Assembly: GCF_900092025.1 (NCBI RefSeq)
Contig: NZ_FLTX01000023.1
Span: forward strand, 62,001 to 126,000
Direction of reading: 5' to 3'
Source: Xanthomonas bromi
GTDB taxonomy: Bacteria; Pseudomonadota; Gammaproteobacteria; Xanthomonadales; Xanthomonadaceae
DNA: 64,000 nt
The notes beneath the pieces were generated by a model. That model ran no database searches and was not told the origin of the DNA. It was given only the letters and a program-made list of their open reading frames with translations. Of this stretch, positions 51,325 through 60,338 are shown piece by piece (position 1 is the stretch's first letter; every line of letters begins with the position of its first letter). The translations under genes were made by a program, and so were the position numbers.

Positions 51325-51560
51325 GGCCGCCTGCGGGGGCGCTGCACCCGCTATGACGTGTTCTGCGCGGTGCTGTAGTTGCTCAAGAGCGGTTGCCAGT
51401 GGCGGATGTTGCCGGAGGCGTTCCCCAAATGGCGCACGGTGCATGCGTACTTCCGGATCTGGAGCGAAGTGGACGCCGATGGGGTGAGCCTGCTGGAGCG
51501 GGCATTAAAAAAATCAGGTTGGCGCGGCCCGCGAGAAACGGGGGCGCAGCGCATGCAGCA
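51325..51560 (+). pseudogene. IS5-family transposase fragment
   Basis: The translation includes RYDVFCAVL, an in-frame TAG (51376-51378), then LLKSGCQWRMLPEAFPKWRT, VHAYFRIWSEVDADGVSLLE and RALKK. This is the N-terminal part of an IS5-type transposase. After it comes the A7 slippery run (51507-51513) typical of the family's frameshift, with the downstream frame reading NQVGAAREKRGRSACS before similarity ends. The stop codon and the truncated end make it a dead remnant. Confidence 0.85.
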
Positions 51561-51829
51561 TGGATCAGCAGGCGTGGCACCGGCGGCGCTGCAGGCATTG
51601 GCCGGCCAGCAACGCGCATTGGCCAACCGGCAGGCGACGCTGGCCCGCAAGCAAATCGCCGCGCAGGCGCGCGCGACAGGCGAGGCGCTGCAGGTGCTGC
51701 GCGATGCGTTGAAGAGCGGGCTGGCCACGCAGGTTGTCGGCCAATCGCACTGAGCCCAACTCACCGCTGCAGGGCGCCAATGCCGCCGTGCTCGCCGATA
51801 CTGTGCGGCAGGCAGACGGCGAGCAGGCG

Positions 51830-52910
51830 ATGACGTACCGGGTTGTGGTGTTGGGCGGTTTCGGGCATTTCGGTGCGCGCATCGTGCGGGCGCTGGCGGT
51901 CACCCCGCAGATGCACGTGATTGCGGCCGGCCGTCATCCCTCTGAGGTCGCCGTGCACTGGCCGGACGCCGCACCGGGCCGTATTTCGACGTGCCGGCTG
52001 GATCGCGATGCCGCCGATTTCACGACCCGGCTGGCGGCCACCGGCGCCAATGCGGTGGTGCACACGGCCGGCCCATTCCAGGGGCAGGCCTATGCGGTCG
52101 GCCTTAGCTGCCTGCAGGCCGGCATGCATTACATCGATCTGGCCGATGGCCGCGCCTGCGCGTCAGGCACAGCGCGTCGCCATCAGCGGCGCCAGCACCT
52201 TGCCGGCGCTCTCCAGCGCGGTGATCGACGCGCTGTTGCCGCGCTTTTCTGCCTTGCACGAAATCCGCATGGTGATCGCGCCTGCGCAGGGCACGCCGCT
52301 GGGGCTGGCCACCGTGCGTGCGGTGCTCTCGTATTGCGGCACGCCGTTTACGTGCTGGAGCGAGGGCCGTTGGCAGACCGTGGTGGGCTGGGCAGCGCCG
52401 CAGCGTGTGCCGTTCGCACAGTTGGCGCCGCGGCTGGCATCGCCCTGCGATGTGCCCGACCACGACCTGCTGCCGCAGCGTTATCCCGGCGTGCGGACGG
52501 TGCAGTTTCGCGCCGCGCTGGAAGTGCCCTTCCTGCAACGTTGCATGGCGGCCATCGCCTGGTTGCGCCAGCACGGCGTGCCGCTGCCGATGGCGCGGCT
52601 GGCCGCGGTCCTTGCGCACGCCGGGCGCTGGTTCGACCGCTTCGGCACCGACCTTGGCGGCATGCGCGTGGAGTTGGCCGGCGAACACGATGGCCAGCCG
52701 CTCACCGTGCGCTGGGATCTCACCGCGGCGATGCTGCACGGACCGGAGATCCCCTGTTTCGCCGCGATCCTGCTGGTGCGCAAACTTGCGACAGGGCAGG
52801 TGATGCCGAGCGGCGCGCACGCCTGCATGGGGCTGCTGACCCTGGCCGAGTTCGAACAGGAATTTGCTGCCTGGCAGATGCGGACAGCAGTGGTGGAAGC
52901 GCGCCCGTAA
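51830..52910 (+). pseudogene. Saccharopine dehydrogenase-like gene, frameshifted
   Basis: The 5' part, from ATG 51830, encodes a Rossmann start MTYRVVVLGGFGHFGARIVR and on to VVHTAGPFQGQAYAVGLSCL and YIDLADGR. The 3' part continues in another frame with QRVAISGASTLPALSSAVID, WQTVVGWAAPQRVP and MHGP-like LLVRKLATGQVMPSGAHACM to the stop at 52910. The switch falls at about 52150-52175 and some residues also seem missing there. The intact family is an NAD(P)-dependent oxidoreductase of about 360-380 residues. An IS5 remnant lies just upstream. Confidence 0.8.
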
Positions 52911-52971
52911 GTGCTACCGCGGGTTGCACAGCTCACTCCACTCCCAAATCTCCATTCCCAAATCCCCGGCA

Positions 52972-53757
52972 TCACACCTCGCGCACCGTTCGAAACGCGT
53001 CCATATCCGCAAACGTGCAAAAATGAAAACGCGGGATCGTGATCGGGCCTGCGGCCGCCAGCCGCTTGAGCCAGTCGCCCACTGCAGCGCGGTAGGCGGC
53101 CTGTTCTGCCCTATCGAGCGTTTCGCACAGGTAGGCCAACGAGATATGAAACTGGAAATTGACGTAGTCCGGGCGTTGCAGGCGGGTCAGCGTCATCAAC
53201 CCCTGGCGCGCGGCTTCCAGGCGCTGTGCGGTCTGTGCATCGGCAGGGCGCAGCGGGATGAGCAGATTGTCGTTGTTGCCGGTCTTTGCCGCAGCCGGAT
53301 TCACCACAAAGCTGCACGCACCCAGCGGCGCCGCAGTGCGTTGGGTCAGCCGCGCAAGAAAATCGGCATTGATCTCGCTCAACGCCACATCGCGCGTCAG
53401 ATCGCTTGGCCATGGCCCGCCGGCGCGGTCGATCTCGTTGACCCCGCCCAGCAGGGTCACGTGATAACTGCTGGGCGGCAGCAGCGCAAATTTGTTCGCG
53501 AAGCGCTTCTCGGGCAGTTCGCGGTAGATGTCCAATACGCGGTCGAAGCTGTCGTAGCCGTCGCCCTGTTGTTCAAGATGACCAACGAAGGTATTGCCGG
53601 CAAATGCCATCGGCCGCCGCGAGCGCAAAAACTTGCTGCCCACATCCGGCGGCGGTGTATTGGCCAACGCAGGCAGGCCGCTGGTCAGCAGCGCGGCGCT
53701 GGCGGTAGCGGCCATCAGATGGCGGCGGCTGATGCGGGTGTCCAGAAACGACGACAT
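52972..53757 (-). CDS. Tat-exported 2H phosphoesterase-like protein (DUF1868)
   Basis: The 261-residue product has a Tat-type signal: twin arginine in SRRHLMAA (Arg11-Arg12) and a hydrophobic run to ALANT. The mature part shows the two H-x-(T/S) motifs of the 2H phosphoesterase fold: H99-V-T101 in SSYHVTLLGGV and H204-I-S206 in FQFHISLAYL. Related enzymes open cyclic phosphodiesters. It lies 10 bp behind the TonB-dependent receptor gene on the same strand, so the two are an operon; the pair may import and process one phosphorylated compound. Confidence 0.85.
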   Translation of the reverse strand: MSSFLDTRISRRHLMAATASAALLTSGLPALANTPPPDVGSKFLRSRRPMAFAGNTFVGHLEQQGDGYDSFDRVLDIYRELPEKRFANKFALLPPSSYHVTLLGGVNEIDRAGGPWPSDLTRDVALSEINADFLARLTQRTAAPLGACSFVVNPAAAKTGNNDNLLIPLRPADAQTAQRLEAARQGLMTLTRLQRPDYVNFQFHISLAYLCETLDRAEQAAYRAAVGDWLKRLAAAGPITIPRFHFCTFADMDAFRTVREV

Positions 53758-53767
53758 GGGAAAATCC

Positions 53768-56440
53768 TCAGAGTTTGACGTTGATGCCGAGCATCACGGT
53801 GGGGGCCATCTTCCAGGCCGATTGCACGTATTCCTGGTGGCGGCCGATGCGGTACTCGTAGCCCTGGCCGGCCAGGTTGAGCACATCCAGGCTCACTGCC
53901 ATTGCCGGCGAGACGTCCCAGGCCAGTTTAAGATCGAGACGGTCCAGCGGTTGCTGGTCGCGGTTGCGATAGAACTCCTGCTGGCTGCTGTAGTTGGGGT
54001 AGCGGTCGTCCCACAGCTCGCCGGTGCGGCTCCAGGCCAGCGTGCTGCGCAGCGGCCCGCGGGCGTAATTCAGGGTCAGGTTCCACAACTGCCTGGGTTG
54101 CTGCGGCAGTACGTCCAGCGTGGTGCGGGTGCCATCGCCGAGCACCACCGGGTAGTCCACGTGCAGGAACGTCACATTGGCCCCGACCGACAGCCCGGCA
54201 AGCGCGGGCAGCCACGGGCCGAGTTCCTTGATCGCGCCGAGTTCGGCGCCGCGCATGCGCACCGGGCGGTCGGTGTTGCGCGGCTGGGTGACCAGCACCG
54301 GCTGGCCGTCGATGTCCTGCAGCTGGCCGTAGCGGAAGATCTCGTTGTCGATGGTCTTGTGGAACAGGGCGATCGACAGCAGGCTGCCGCCGTCGTCGAA
54401 GGTCCAGTCGTGGCCAAGGTCCAGATTCTGCGAGCGGCGTGGTTGCAGGTCCGGGTTGCCCTGGTTGAGCGTCGGCGGGGTGCTGCCCAGCGTGAGCACG
54501 CCGCCGTTGAGCGCCATCTGGTCCAGCCGCGGCCGCCCGATCGAGCGCGAGGCGCCAACGCGCAAGGTGCCGTTGGCGCTGGTCTGCCACTGGCCGGATA
54601 GCGACGGCAGCCAGTTGCGGTAGGTCCGTTGCGCCCCGAGCGCGGTCCACACGTTACCGCTCAGCTGCTGACCGGTGCTGCCGAAGCGCGTCTGTTCCAG
54701 GCGCACGCCACCGGCCAGGCGCCAGCCTTCGCCGCGCCACTGTGCCTGGGCGAAGCCGGCGCGTACCTGCTCGTCGACGGCGTAACTGCCGCTGTTCTGC
54801 GCGGTGGTGTCCACCACTGCGCGCGCCTGGCCGGCAACCGCATCCCAGCGGGCATCGGCCAGCGCCGGGGCGATGGTCAGCATCGGCGTGGTGCCGCCCA
54901 CCAGTGCGCAGGTCGGGCTGCCCAGTACATCGGCCAGCGAATACGGCAACCCGCTCCAGGTGGTGCGCTGGAACGCGGTCTGCATGTGCGTGCGCACCTG
55001 ACGCAGGCCCCAGGCCAAGCCCAGTCCCTGGCTGTCTTCGTCCATGTTGCGCCGCAGTTCCAGTTGCAGGTCGCTGACCCGCTCGGCGTGGGTCGTGCGT
55101 TCCTGCTGGTGGTTGAGGTTGGCGTACCGGGTTGGGTCGTCGGCCAGGGCCGGATTCACCGGCGTGAAGGCGGCCAGTTCGCCGCTCCAGTCGAAGCCGT
55201 ACGCCAAGCGGTTTTGCTGGAAGCGATCCCAGGTCTGCGGGTTGTCCACCGTGGCCCGCGAGGCGCTTGCGCGCAGCGCGGCGCGCCACTGTGCCGGCAG
55301 CTCGGCCAGCAGTTCGCCGTTGATGCCGGACGGGCCGCGCTTCCAGCGTAACTGCCCCAACTCGACGAGCTGGTTGAGGTTGTCCAGCGTGCCGCTTTCC
55401 GGGCCGGTGCGGGTCAGGCGCGCGCTGTTCTGCACCTGCGCGGCCTGGGTATCGCGGTCGTAGGCTTCGCGCTGGCGGAATGCATATCCGGATACATGGC
55501 CGCTGAGCGGGCCGTCCGGCTGCCAATCCACGCGCGCGGTCAGGCCGCGGCGCTCGCGGGTATTGTCGTAGTTGTACCAGCGCCGTTCGCTGGGCACCGC
55601 GTCGCCCACGCCGCCATAGGGCACCTGCGCGCGCGCGCCGTCGGCGTTGTACCAGTTCAGGGCGCCGCCGTTTTCCTGCTGCGGCACCGAGATCTCACGG
55701 CGCCAGAAGCTGGCCGCCCCCAGGAATGCAAATTCGCCGTCACGCCCGAAGCGCCTGCCCCATTTGAGCTCGCCTTCGCCCACCGGCGTGCGGCCGCCAT
55801 AGCGGCTCCCCATCAGGTTGGCGCCGCCCTTGGCCGAGGCGGTCAGCAGGCCGTCCGGGCGACCGAAGCCGGTGGCGGTGACCAGGTTGGTGACCCCGCC
55901 GATCGCGCCGCCGTCGTTTTCCGGCAGCAGCGACTTCACCACATCGATGCGGTCGACGAAGTTCGCCGGTAGCACATCCATCAAGGCCTGGCGGCTGCCG
56001 ATGTCGTTGCTTGCGAATGCAAAGCCGTCGATCAGCATGCTGTTGTAGTTGTAGTTGCCGTTGAGGCCGCGCACGGTCACGTAGCGCGGTTCGCCCTGGT
56101 ACTCCACGGTGCTCACGCCGGTGACGCGGCGCAGCGCATCGCCGACGTTGAAATCCGGCAGCTGCCCGATGCTGTCGGAGGCAACCGAATCCACGATGGT
56201 GGGCGCGGCCTGCTTGGTGGCGATGGCACGGGTGTTCTGTGACTGGAACGAGGTCCGCACCTGCACCGCATCCAGGGTGTGCGCGTTGTCCGGGGCTGGT
56301 GCGTCAGCATCGACCGGCGTCTCGGCCGCGCTGGCCGGCCCGGGAAGCCAGCCGGTCAAGACCAGCGACAACGCATGCCGGGGCTGCGGGCAAGACGGTG
56401 GGCTGCAATGGAGGCGGGAATGAGGCCGCAATGGGCGCAT
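53768..56440 (-). CDS. TonB-dependent receptor
   Basis: A large outer-membrane transporter, 890 residues with a signal peptide (about 1-40) starting at ATG 56440. The TonB box region is HTLDAVQVRTSFQSQ. The plug domain has SDSIGQLPDFNVGDALRRVTGVSTVEY and RYVTVRGLNGNYNYN. The barrel (about 200-890) ends with the aromatic-terminal strands. The plug motifs are those of the Caulobacter-type receptor subfamily. It is cotranscribed with the 2H-like gene and diverges from a ROK regulator, which suggests a sugar or sugar-phosphate ligand. Confidence 0.93.
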   Translation of the reverse strand: MRPLRPHSRLHCSPPSCPQPRHALSLVLTGWLPGPASAAETPVDADAPAPDNAHTLDAVQVRTSFQSQNTRAIATKQAAPTIVDSVASDSIGQLPDFNVGDALRRVTGVSTVEYQGEPRYVTVRGLNGNYNYNSMLIDGFAFASNDIGSRQALMDVLPANFVDRIDVVKSLLPENDGGAIGGVTNLVTATGFGRPDGLLTASAKGGANLMGSRYGGRTPVGEGELKWGRRFGRDGEFAFLGAASFWRREISVPQQENGGALNWYNADGARAQVPYGGVGDAVPSERRWYNYDNTRERRGLTARVDWQPDGPLSGHVSGYAFRQREAYDRDTQAAQVQNSARLTRTGPESGTLDNLNQLVELGQLRWKRGPSGINGELLAELPAQWRAALRASASRATVDNPQTWDRFQQNRLAYGFDWSGELAAFTPVNPALADDPTRYANLNHQQERTTHAERVSDLQLELRRNMDEDSQGLGLAWGLRQVRTHMQTAFQRTTWSGLPYSLADVLGSPTCALVGGTTPMLTIAPALADARWDAVAGQARAVVDTTAQNSGSYAVDEQVRAGFAQAQWRGEGWRLAGGVRLEQTRFGSTGQQLSGNVWTALGAQRTYRNWLPSLSGQWQTSANGTLRVGASRSIGRPRLDQMALNGGVLTLGSTPPTLNQGNPDLQPRRSQNLDLGHDWTFDDGGSLLSIALFHKTIDNEIFRYGQLQDIDGQPVLVTQPRNTDRPVRMRGAELGAIKELGPWLPALAGLSVGANVTFLHVDYPVVLGDGTRTTLDVLPQQPRQLWNLTLNYARGPLRSTLAWSRTGELWDDRYPNYSSQQEFYRNRDQQPLDRLDLKLAWDVSPAMAVSLDVLNLAGQGYEYRIGRHQEYVQSAWKMAPTVMLGINVKL

Positions 56441-56485
56441 GGCACGATCCGACGTCGGACGGCTCCGAGGCGGGCCGCAGGCGGA

Positions 56486-56508
56486 TTAAATTAAGCTTGT
56501 TAATTAAA
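56486..56508. promoter_or_regulatory. AT-rich inverted repeat between receptor and ROK genes
   Basis: TTAAATTAA-GCTTG-TTAATTAAA, two 9-base arms matching at eight positions, lies between the divergent starts (6 bp before the ROK ATG and 46 bp from the receptor ATG). Its AT content and placement fit an operator bound by the ROK protein. Confidence 0.55.
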
Positions 56509-56514
56509 GTGATT

Positions 56515-57690
56515 ATGACAACGACAGAACTTTCGCCGCTATTCTTCGCAAATGCGGCCATCCGTTCGCGCTACCGTCGCCGCAGCGACGGCCACGCCGC
56601 CGGTCCCAGCGAGCGCCTGCTGCTGAATCTGATTCGCCGTGCCGGGCAGATCGAACGTGCGGACCTGCCGCGCGCCAGCGGGCTCAGCGTGCCCGGCACC
56701 AAGGGCATCATCGACCCGCTGGTGGCCCATGGCCTGCTGCAGCTAGGGCCGTCGCTGCGGCGTGGCCGCGGCCAGCCCAGCGCGCAGGTGAGTCTGGTGC
56801 CCGGTTATGCCTACAGCATCGGGGTGTCGTTGATGGTCGATGGCATTGCCGTGGTGTTGATCGACTTCGCCGGGCAGGTCTGTGGCCAACGCGAGCACAC
56901 CGCTTTCCCTTTGACCCTGGCGGTGGTGCGCGCGCACCTGCCCGCGCTGGTAGAGGTGGTGCTGCAGGGCGCAGGCGTGGACCGGCAGCGCGTGTTTGGC
57001 GTCGGTCTGAGCATGACCGGGCCGCGGATCGGCGACGGCACCCGGGTCAATCCGCCGCTGTCGCTGGCAGCGGAATGGATGCAGGTCGAGTTGGACCGGT
57101 TGGTCGCCGACTGCCTGCAGCTGCCGGTCTGGATGGACAACGATGCCCACTGCGCCGCCTTGGCCGAAGCGGTGTACGGGGTGGGCCGGCAATCGCCGGA
57201 TCTTGTCTATCTGTACATCGCCGACGGCTTTGCCGCAGGCGTGATCGCGGCGGGCAGCGTGCGCCGCGGCGCGCATGCGAATGCGGGCGAACTTGGCCGC
57301 ATTTCCGCCATCACCGGCATGCCGCGACCCACCCTGGAAAGCCTGCGTCAGGCGCTGGTCGCCGACGGCCATGTATTGCCGGACCTGCACGCCATGCTGC
57401 GGCACTACGATGCGGCATGGCCACAGATTGAGGCCTGGTTGGATGCGGTCCAACCCACCGTGACCCTGGCGGTGGCCGCCATCATCGCGTTGATCGACCC
57501 GCCGACGATCGTCTTCGGCGCACGCCTGCCTGCCGATCTGGCGCAGCGGTTGATCGCCCGCATCGCCTTCGAATCGGCGCCGCGGCGTGGCGTCGCATCG
57601 CCATATCCGTCCCTGCTGGTGGGGCAGGTGCACGCACAGGCCACGGTGCTGGGCGCAGCCATGCTGCCGTTCAAGGAAACCCTGTTCTAG
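56515..57690 (+). CDS. ROK family transcriptional regulator
   Basis: A sugar-responsive repressor of the ROK family (NagC/Mlc/XylR-like). The ATG at 56515 gives 391 residues. The N-terminal winged helix (RLLLNLIRRAGQIERADLPRASGLSVPG) precedes the ROK domain: GVGLSMTGPRIGDGTRVNPP, WMDNDAHCAALAEAVYGVGR and HANAGELGRISAITGM. The cysteine-rich zinc motif seen in many ROK kinases is not apparent. It probably controls the divergent TonB-dependent receptor/2H pair through the inverted repeat at 56486-56508. Confidence 0.9.
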   Translation: MTTTELSPLFFANAAIRSRYRRRSDGHAAGPSERLLLNLIRRAGQIERADLPRASGLSVPGTKGIIDPLVAHGLLQLGPSLRRGRGQPSAQVSLVPGYAYSIGVSLMVDGIAVVLIDFAGQVCGQREHTAFPLTLAVVRAHLPALVEVVLQGAGVDRQRVFGVGLSMTGPRIGDGTRVNPPLSLAAEWMQVELDRLVADCLQLPVWMDNDAHCAALAEAVYGVGRQSPDLVYLYIADGFAAGVIAAGSVRRGAHANAGELGRISAITGMPRPTLESLRQALVADGHVLPDLHAMLRHYDAAWPQIEAWLDAVQPTVTLAVAAIIALIDPPTIVFGARLPADLAQRLIARIAFESAPRRGVASPYPSLLVGQVHAQATVLGAAMLPFKETLF

Positions 57691-57744
57691 CGCAGGCGAT
57701 GCCACACGCCAGCAAGGCCGCCGGCGTTGCACGTGCGGCATCGT

Positions 57745-57769
57745 TTCGCATTGCGGTAGCAGATTTCGC
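57745..57769 (+). promoter_or_regulatory. Perfect PIP box (HrpX binding site)
   Basis: TTCGC-N15-TTCGC is exact (57745-57749 and 57765-57769). HrpX binds such plant-inducible promoter boxes to switch on type III secretion genes. It lies 64 bp before the avrBs2 ATG. A perfect -10 element of the form YANNNT at the standard distance is not present; TACTGG at 57802-57807 is the nearest. Confidence 0.93.
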
Positions 57770-57833
57770 CCTGGTCGGGAATTGTCATATGGCATTGGGT
57801 CTACTGGCCGCCACCAGTGCTCCGGAGCGCATC

Positions 57834-59987
57834 ATGCGTATTGGTCCTTCGCAACTGTCCGTCCCGCCCGCCGCCACCTTGGCAACGCCCACGCACGCCA
57901 CTCCAAGCGCGCCGATGAACGTGCCGCACCTGCCCGGCGGCAACCAGCCACCCGGAACGCGCCCGCGTCGCCGTGCCGCCACGTTGCCGCCTCTGGTGCC
58001 GTTGCCCGACAGCGCGATGACCGGCAAGCAGGCGCTGGTGGCGCTCGACGGAGAATTCTCCGAGCAGCGCCTGGCCGAGGTGCAGGCCAGACAGGTCACC
58101 GTGCAAGCCGCGCAAAGCACGCTTTCCAAGCATCTCGCGCAGGCGGGCACGGCGCGGAAAAGGGATAGCATCGCGGAACGCTTTGCCGCCGGAACATTGC
58201 AGCCCGTCTACCTGGATAGCGCCGCGTTCGCCGCCATGGCGCGTGGCCTACCTGGTCGCGCACGCGCAGCGGCAAGCCCGGTGCTGGTCGATGCGGAACA
58301 CGGCCGCATCATCTTCGATCTGAAACGCGCGTTTGCGCCTGGCGACACCTTCAGTGATGCAGCGCTCACGGCGCTCAGCAAGGTGCTGGATCTGCCCGGC
58401 CAAGGGCTGAACAATCCCGACTGGCTGGTGCCCGCGCCGCCGTCGCGGGCGGCGCGCCGGAAAACCGTGCAGATCCCGCAGTATCGGGGACATCAGATCC
58501 CCACCCAAGATGGCGGCGCCGGGTTTTACAAGCCCGACGATCATCGTCTGCTTGAAGGCAAGAACAAGGAAGTACAGGAACACCTCAAGACGATCGTGCA
58601 CGAGAACTATCTGCGTGCCGACAGCACGAAGGCGATCGGCAAGGACGTCATGGTCCATCGAGGGTTGTACGACCTTCGCCATGGCATTCCGGAAAATTCG
58701 CTCTCTGCAATCGATAACGCGTATGCGCAGGGCTACCGCACCCTGGAACTGGACGTCGGGGTGAGCGCGGACGGCGTGCCGATGCTGTTCCACGACTTCA
58801 CCGTGGGCCGAACGCTGGACCATCCAGATAACCGCCTGATGGCCGACATGCCGTACGCCGAACTGCGCGATCAACCCCTCGTGATTCGTAATCCCGTGGA
58901 TGGCAATTTCGTCAAGACCGATCAACGCCTCGTCAGCATCGATCAGGTGCTGCGGCATGTGATGGGGACCAAACCCGGCATGTCGATCGTGCTGGACTGC
59001 AAGGAGCACATGCCCGAGGACGTCGCCCTGATGCTGCTGAGTCAACCGCAGATGCTTCCGTTCACGGCCATCAAGGTGTATTCGAGCGCCTACAAGGGCG
59101 GATTCGATCAACTGTTTTCAAATTTGTGCAAGCGCCTGCAGATCAACCCGCTGCATTCCAGCGACGAACCGCGGCGTCGCAAGCTCAGGAACGATCTCAG
59201 CAAGATCAAGGTCGTGCCGATCCTGGCGCAGCCCCACATTGAAAACCCGCAGATGCGCAGCGCCTTCCCCGGCGACGACAGCGTCAGCGGCTTGGCCGAT
59301 ACCGCAACCGGCTGGATGCAAAGCTGGAATGGCATGCATCCGGTGATCGCAGAGGCCATGGTTGCCCACCCGGATAGCAAAGCCGGCAAGGCCATGCAGG
59401 AAACCAACGCACGCCTGCAGCAGCCGGGTTCGGGCTATGAGGACGCCGCGTTCAGTGCCGCCTACCGGTTCGAGGACTTTTCGGTGGCGAAGTCCGATGG
59501 AGAGCGTCAATACTTCACCTGGGGGATATTCGGCGAGATCAATCCGGTGGCCGAAGACGGATTCGAGCCGAAACGCGGGACCGCTGGGGCATTTCGCGAT
59601 CAGGGCGACAGCGTGCTCACCGATGAGCCTAACGAAGAGGTGCTGGCACTGCGCGAAAACCGCACGCTGCCACGCGGGCACACCGGTGTGGAGGTGAACA
59701 CTCCACCCGGAACGGTCATCGACACGCAGCGCGATGCCGCGCTTGCCACCTTGCGTCGCCAGGAGTTCACCGCGAGGCAGCAGCAGTCGTTGGACAAACC
59801 GAGCATCGATGCAGTGCGCGAAGGGGCGCGCCTAGATCGCGGTGCTGCTGCGCAGCTGAGGCCGGAAGCACGCGCGGCCATCGACAAGCGTGCTGAAACG
59901 CTCGGCTTACTCACCGAACACTATCGCGGCGCGCCCGTGAGCCATTACCTCAACGAGCAGGCCAAGAACGCCGAGCCGGATGAATGA
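57834..59987 (+). CDS. avrBs2: Type III effector AvrBs2 (glycerophosphodiesterase-like)
   Basis: AvrBs2 is a conserved Xanthomonas type III effector that suppresses plant immunity and is recognised by pepper Bs2. The ATG at 57834 gives 717 residues. The Ser/Pro/Ala-rich N-terminus (MRIGPSQLSVPPAATLATPT) fits a type III secretion signal. The GDPD-like domain has HRGLYDLRHGIPENS (His275, Glu287), YRTLELDVGVSADGVPMLFHD (Glu305, Asp307, His320) and DWL... further on. All expected catalytic residues are present. A perfect PIP box precedes it. The gene ends with an Asn/Glu-rich tail. Confidence 0.93.
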   Translation: MRIGPSQLSVPPAATLATPTHATPSAPMNVPHLPGGNQPPGTRPRRRAATLPPLVPLPDSAMTGKQALVALDGEFSEQRLAEVQARQVTVQAAQSTLSKHLAQAGTARKRDSIAERFAAGTLQPVYLDSAAFAAMARGLPGRARAAASPVLVDAEHGRIIFDLKRAFAPGDTFSDAALTALSKVLDLPGQGLNNPDWLVPAPPSRAARRKTVQIPQYRGHQIPTQDGGAGFYKPDDHRLLEGKNKEVQEHLKTIVHENYLRADSTKAIGKDVMVHRGLYDLRHGIPENSLSAIDNAYAQGYRTLELDVGVSADGVPMLFHDFTVGRTLDHPDNRLMADMPYAELRDQPLVIRNPVDGNFVKTDQRLVSIDQVLRHVMGTKPGMSIVLDCKEHMPEDVALMLLSQPQMLPFTAIKVYSSAYKGGFDQLFSNLCKRLQINPLHSSDEPRRRKLRNDLSKIKVVPILAQPHIENPQMRSAFPGDDSVSGLADTATGWMQSWNGMHPVIAEAMVAHPDSKAGKAMQETNARLQQPGSGYEDAAFSAAYRFEDFSVAKSDGERQYFTWGIFGEINPVAEDGFEPKRGTAGAFRDQGDSVLTDEPNEEVLALRENRTLPRGHTGVEVNTPPGTVIDTQRDAALATLRRQEFTARQQQSLDKPSIDAVREGARLDRGAAAQLRPEARAAIDKRAETLGLLTEHYRGAPVSHYLNEQAKNAEPDE

Positions 59988-60338
59988 CGGCGGCGCAATG
60001 ATTCGTTGCTGACAGGCGCCGTCCTGTTGCCGGATCTTCGCTTGGGCAGCATAACCGGAGGGAGAAGGCGGCGCTGGTGGCGACGGAGACGGCTCCATCA
60101 ACGCTCAGCTGTCGGTGTAACGCATTCTCGTTCTTGTCGGGTCCAGCACCGCAGCGAAGCGCTCCGGCGCGGACGTGCATCGCACTGCCGATGCGCGTGC
60201 GTCTGCGGTCCAGTGGACCGCAGACGCTCAGGCAGTCGCCGCCGCACTCCATGTCTGCCGATGTGCATGCCCTTACACGAGGAGCGTGGCGTTCGCCGCG
60301 GCGCCGACTGCCGGCCTGCCCCTTTGCATCCTGCCGCG
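59988..60338. other. Gap between avrBs2 and the exonuclease gene, with a perfect hairpin
   Basis: About 350 bp between convergent genes. It contains a perfect 13-bp stem GCGTCTGCGGTCC / GGACCGCAGACGC with AGT loop (60199-60227), without a T run. It could act as a terminator hairpin; nothing else is recognised. Confidence 0.5.

Noticed and set aside
51561-51753. Tail frame after the IS5 remnant (Gln/Ala-rich)
   Set aside because: It is an open extension with coiled composition but no start, partner or family; counted as decayed DNA.
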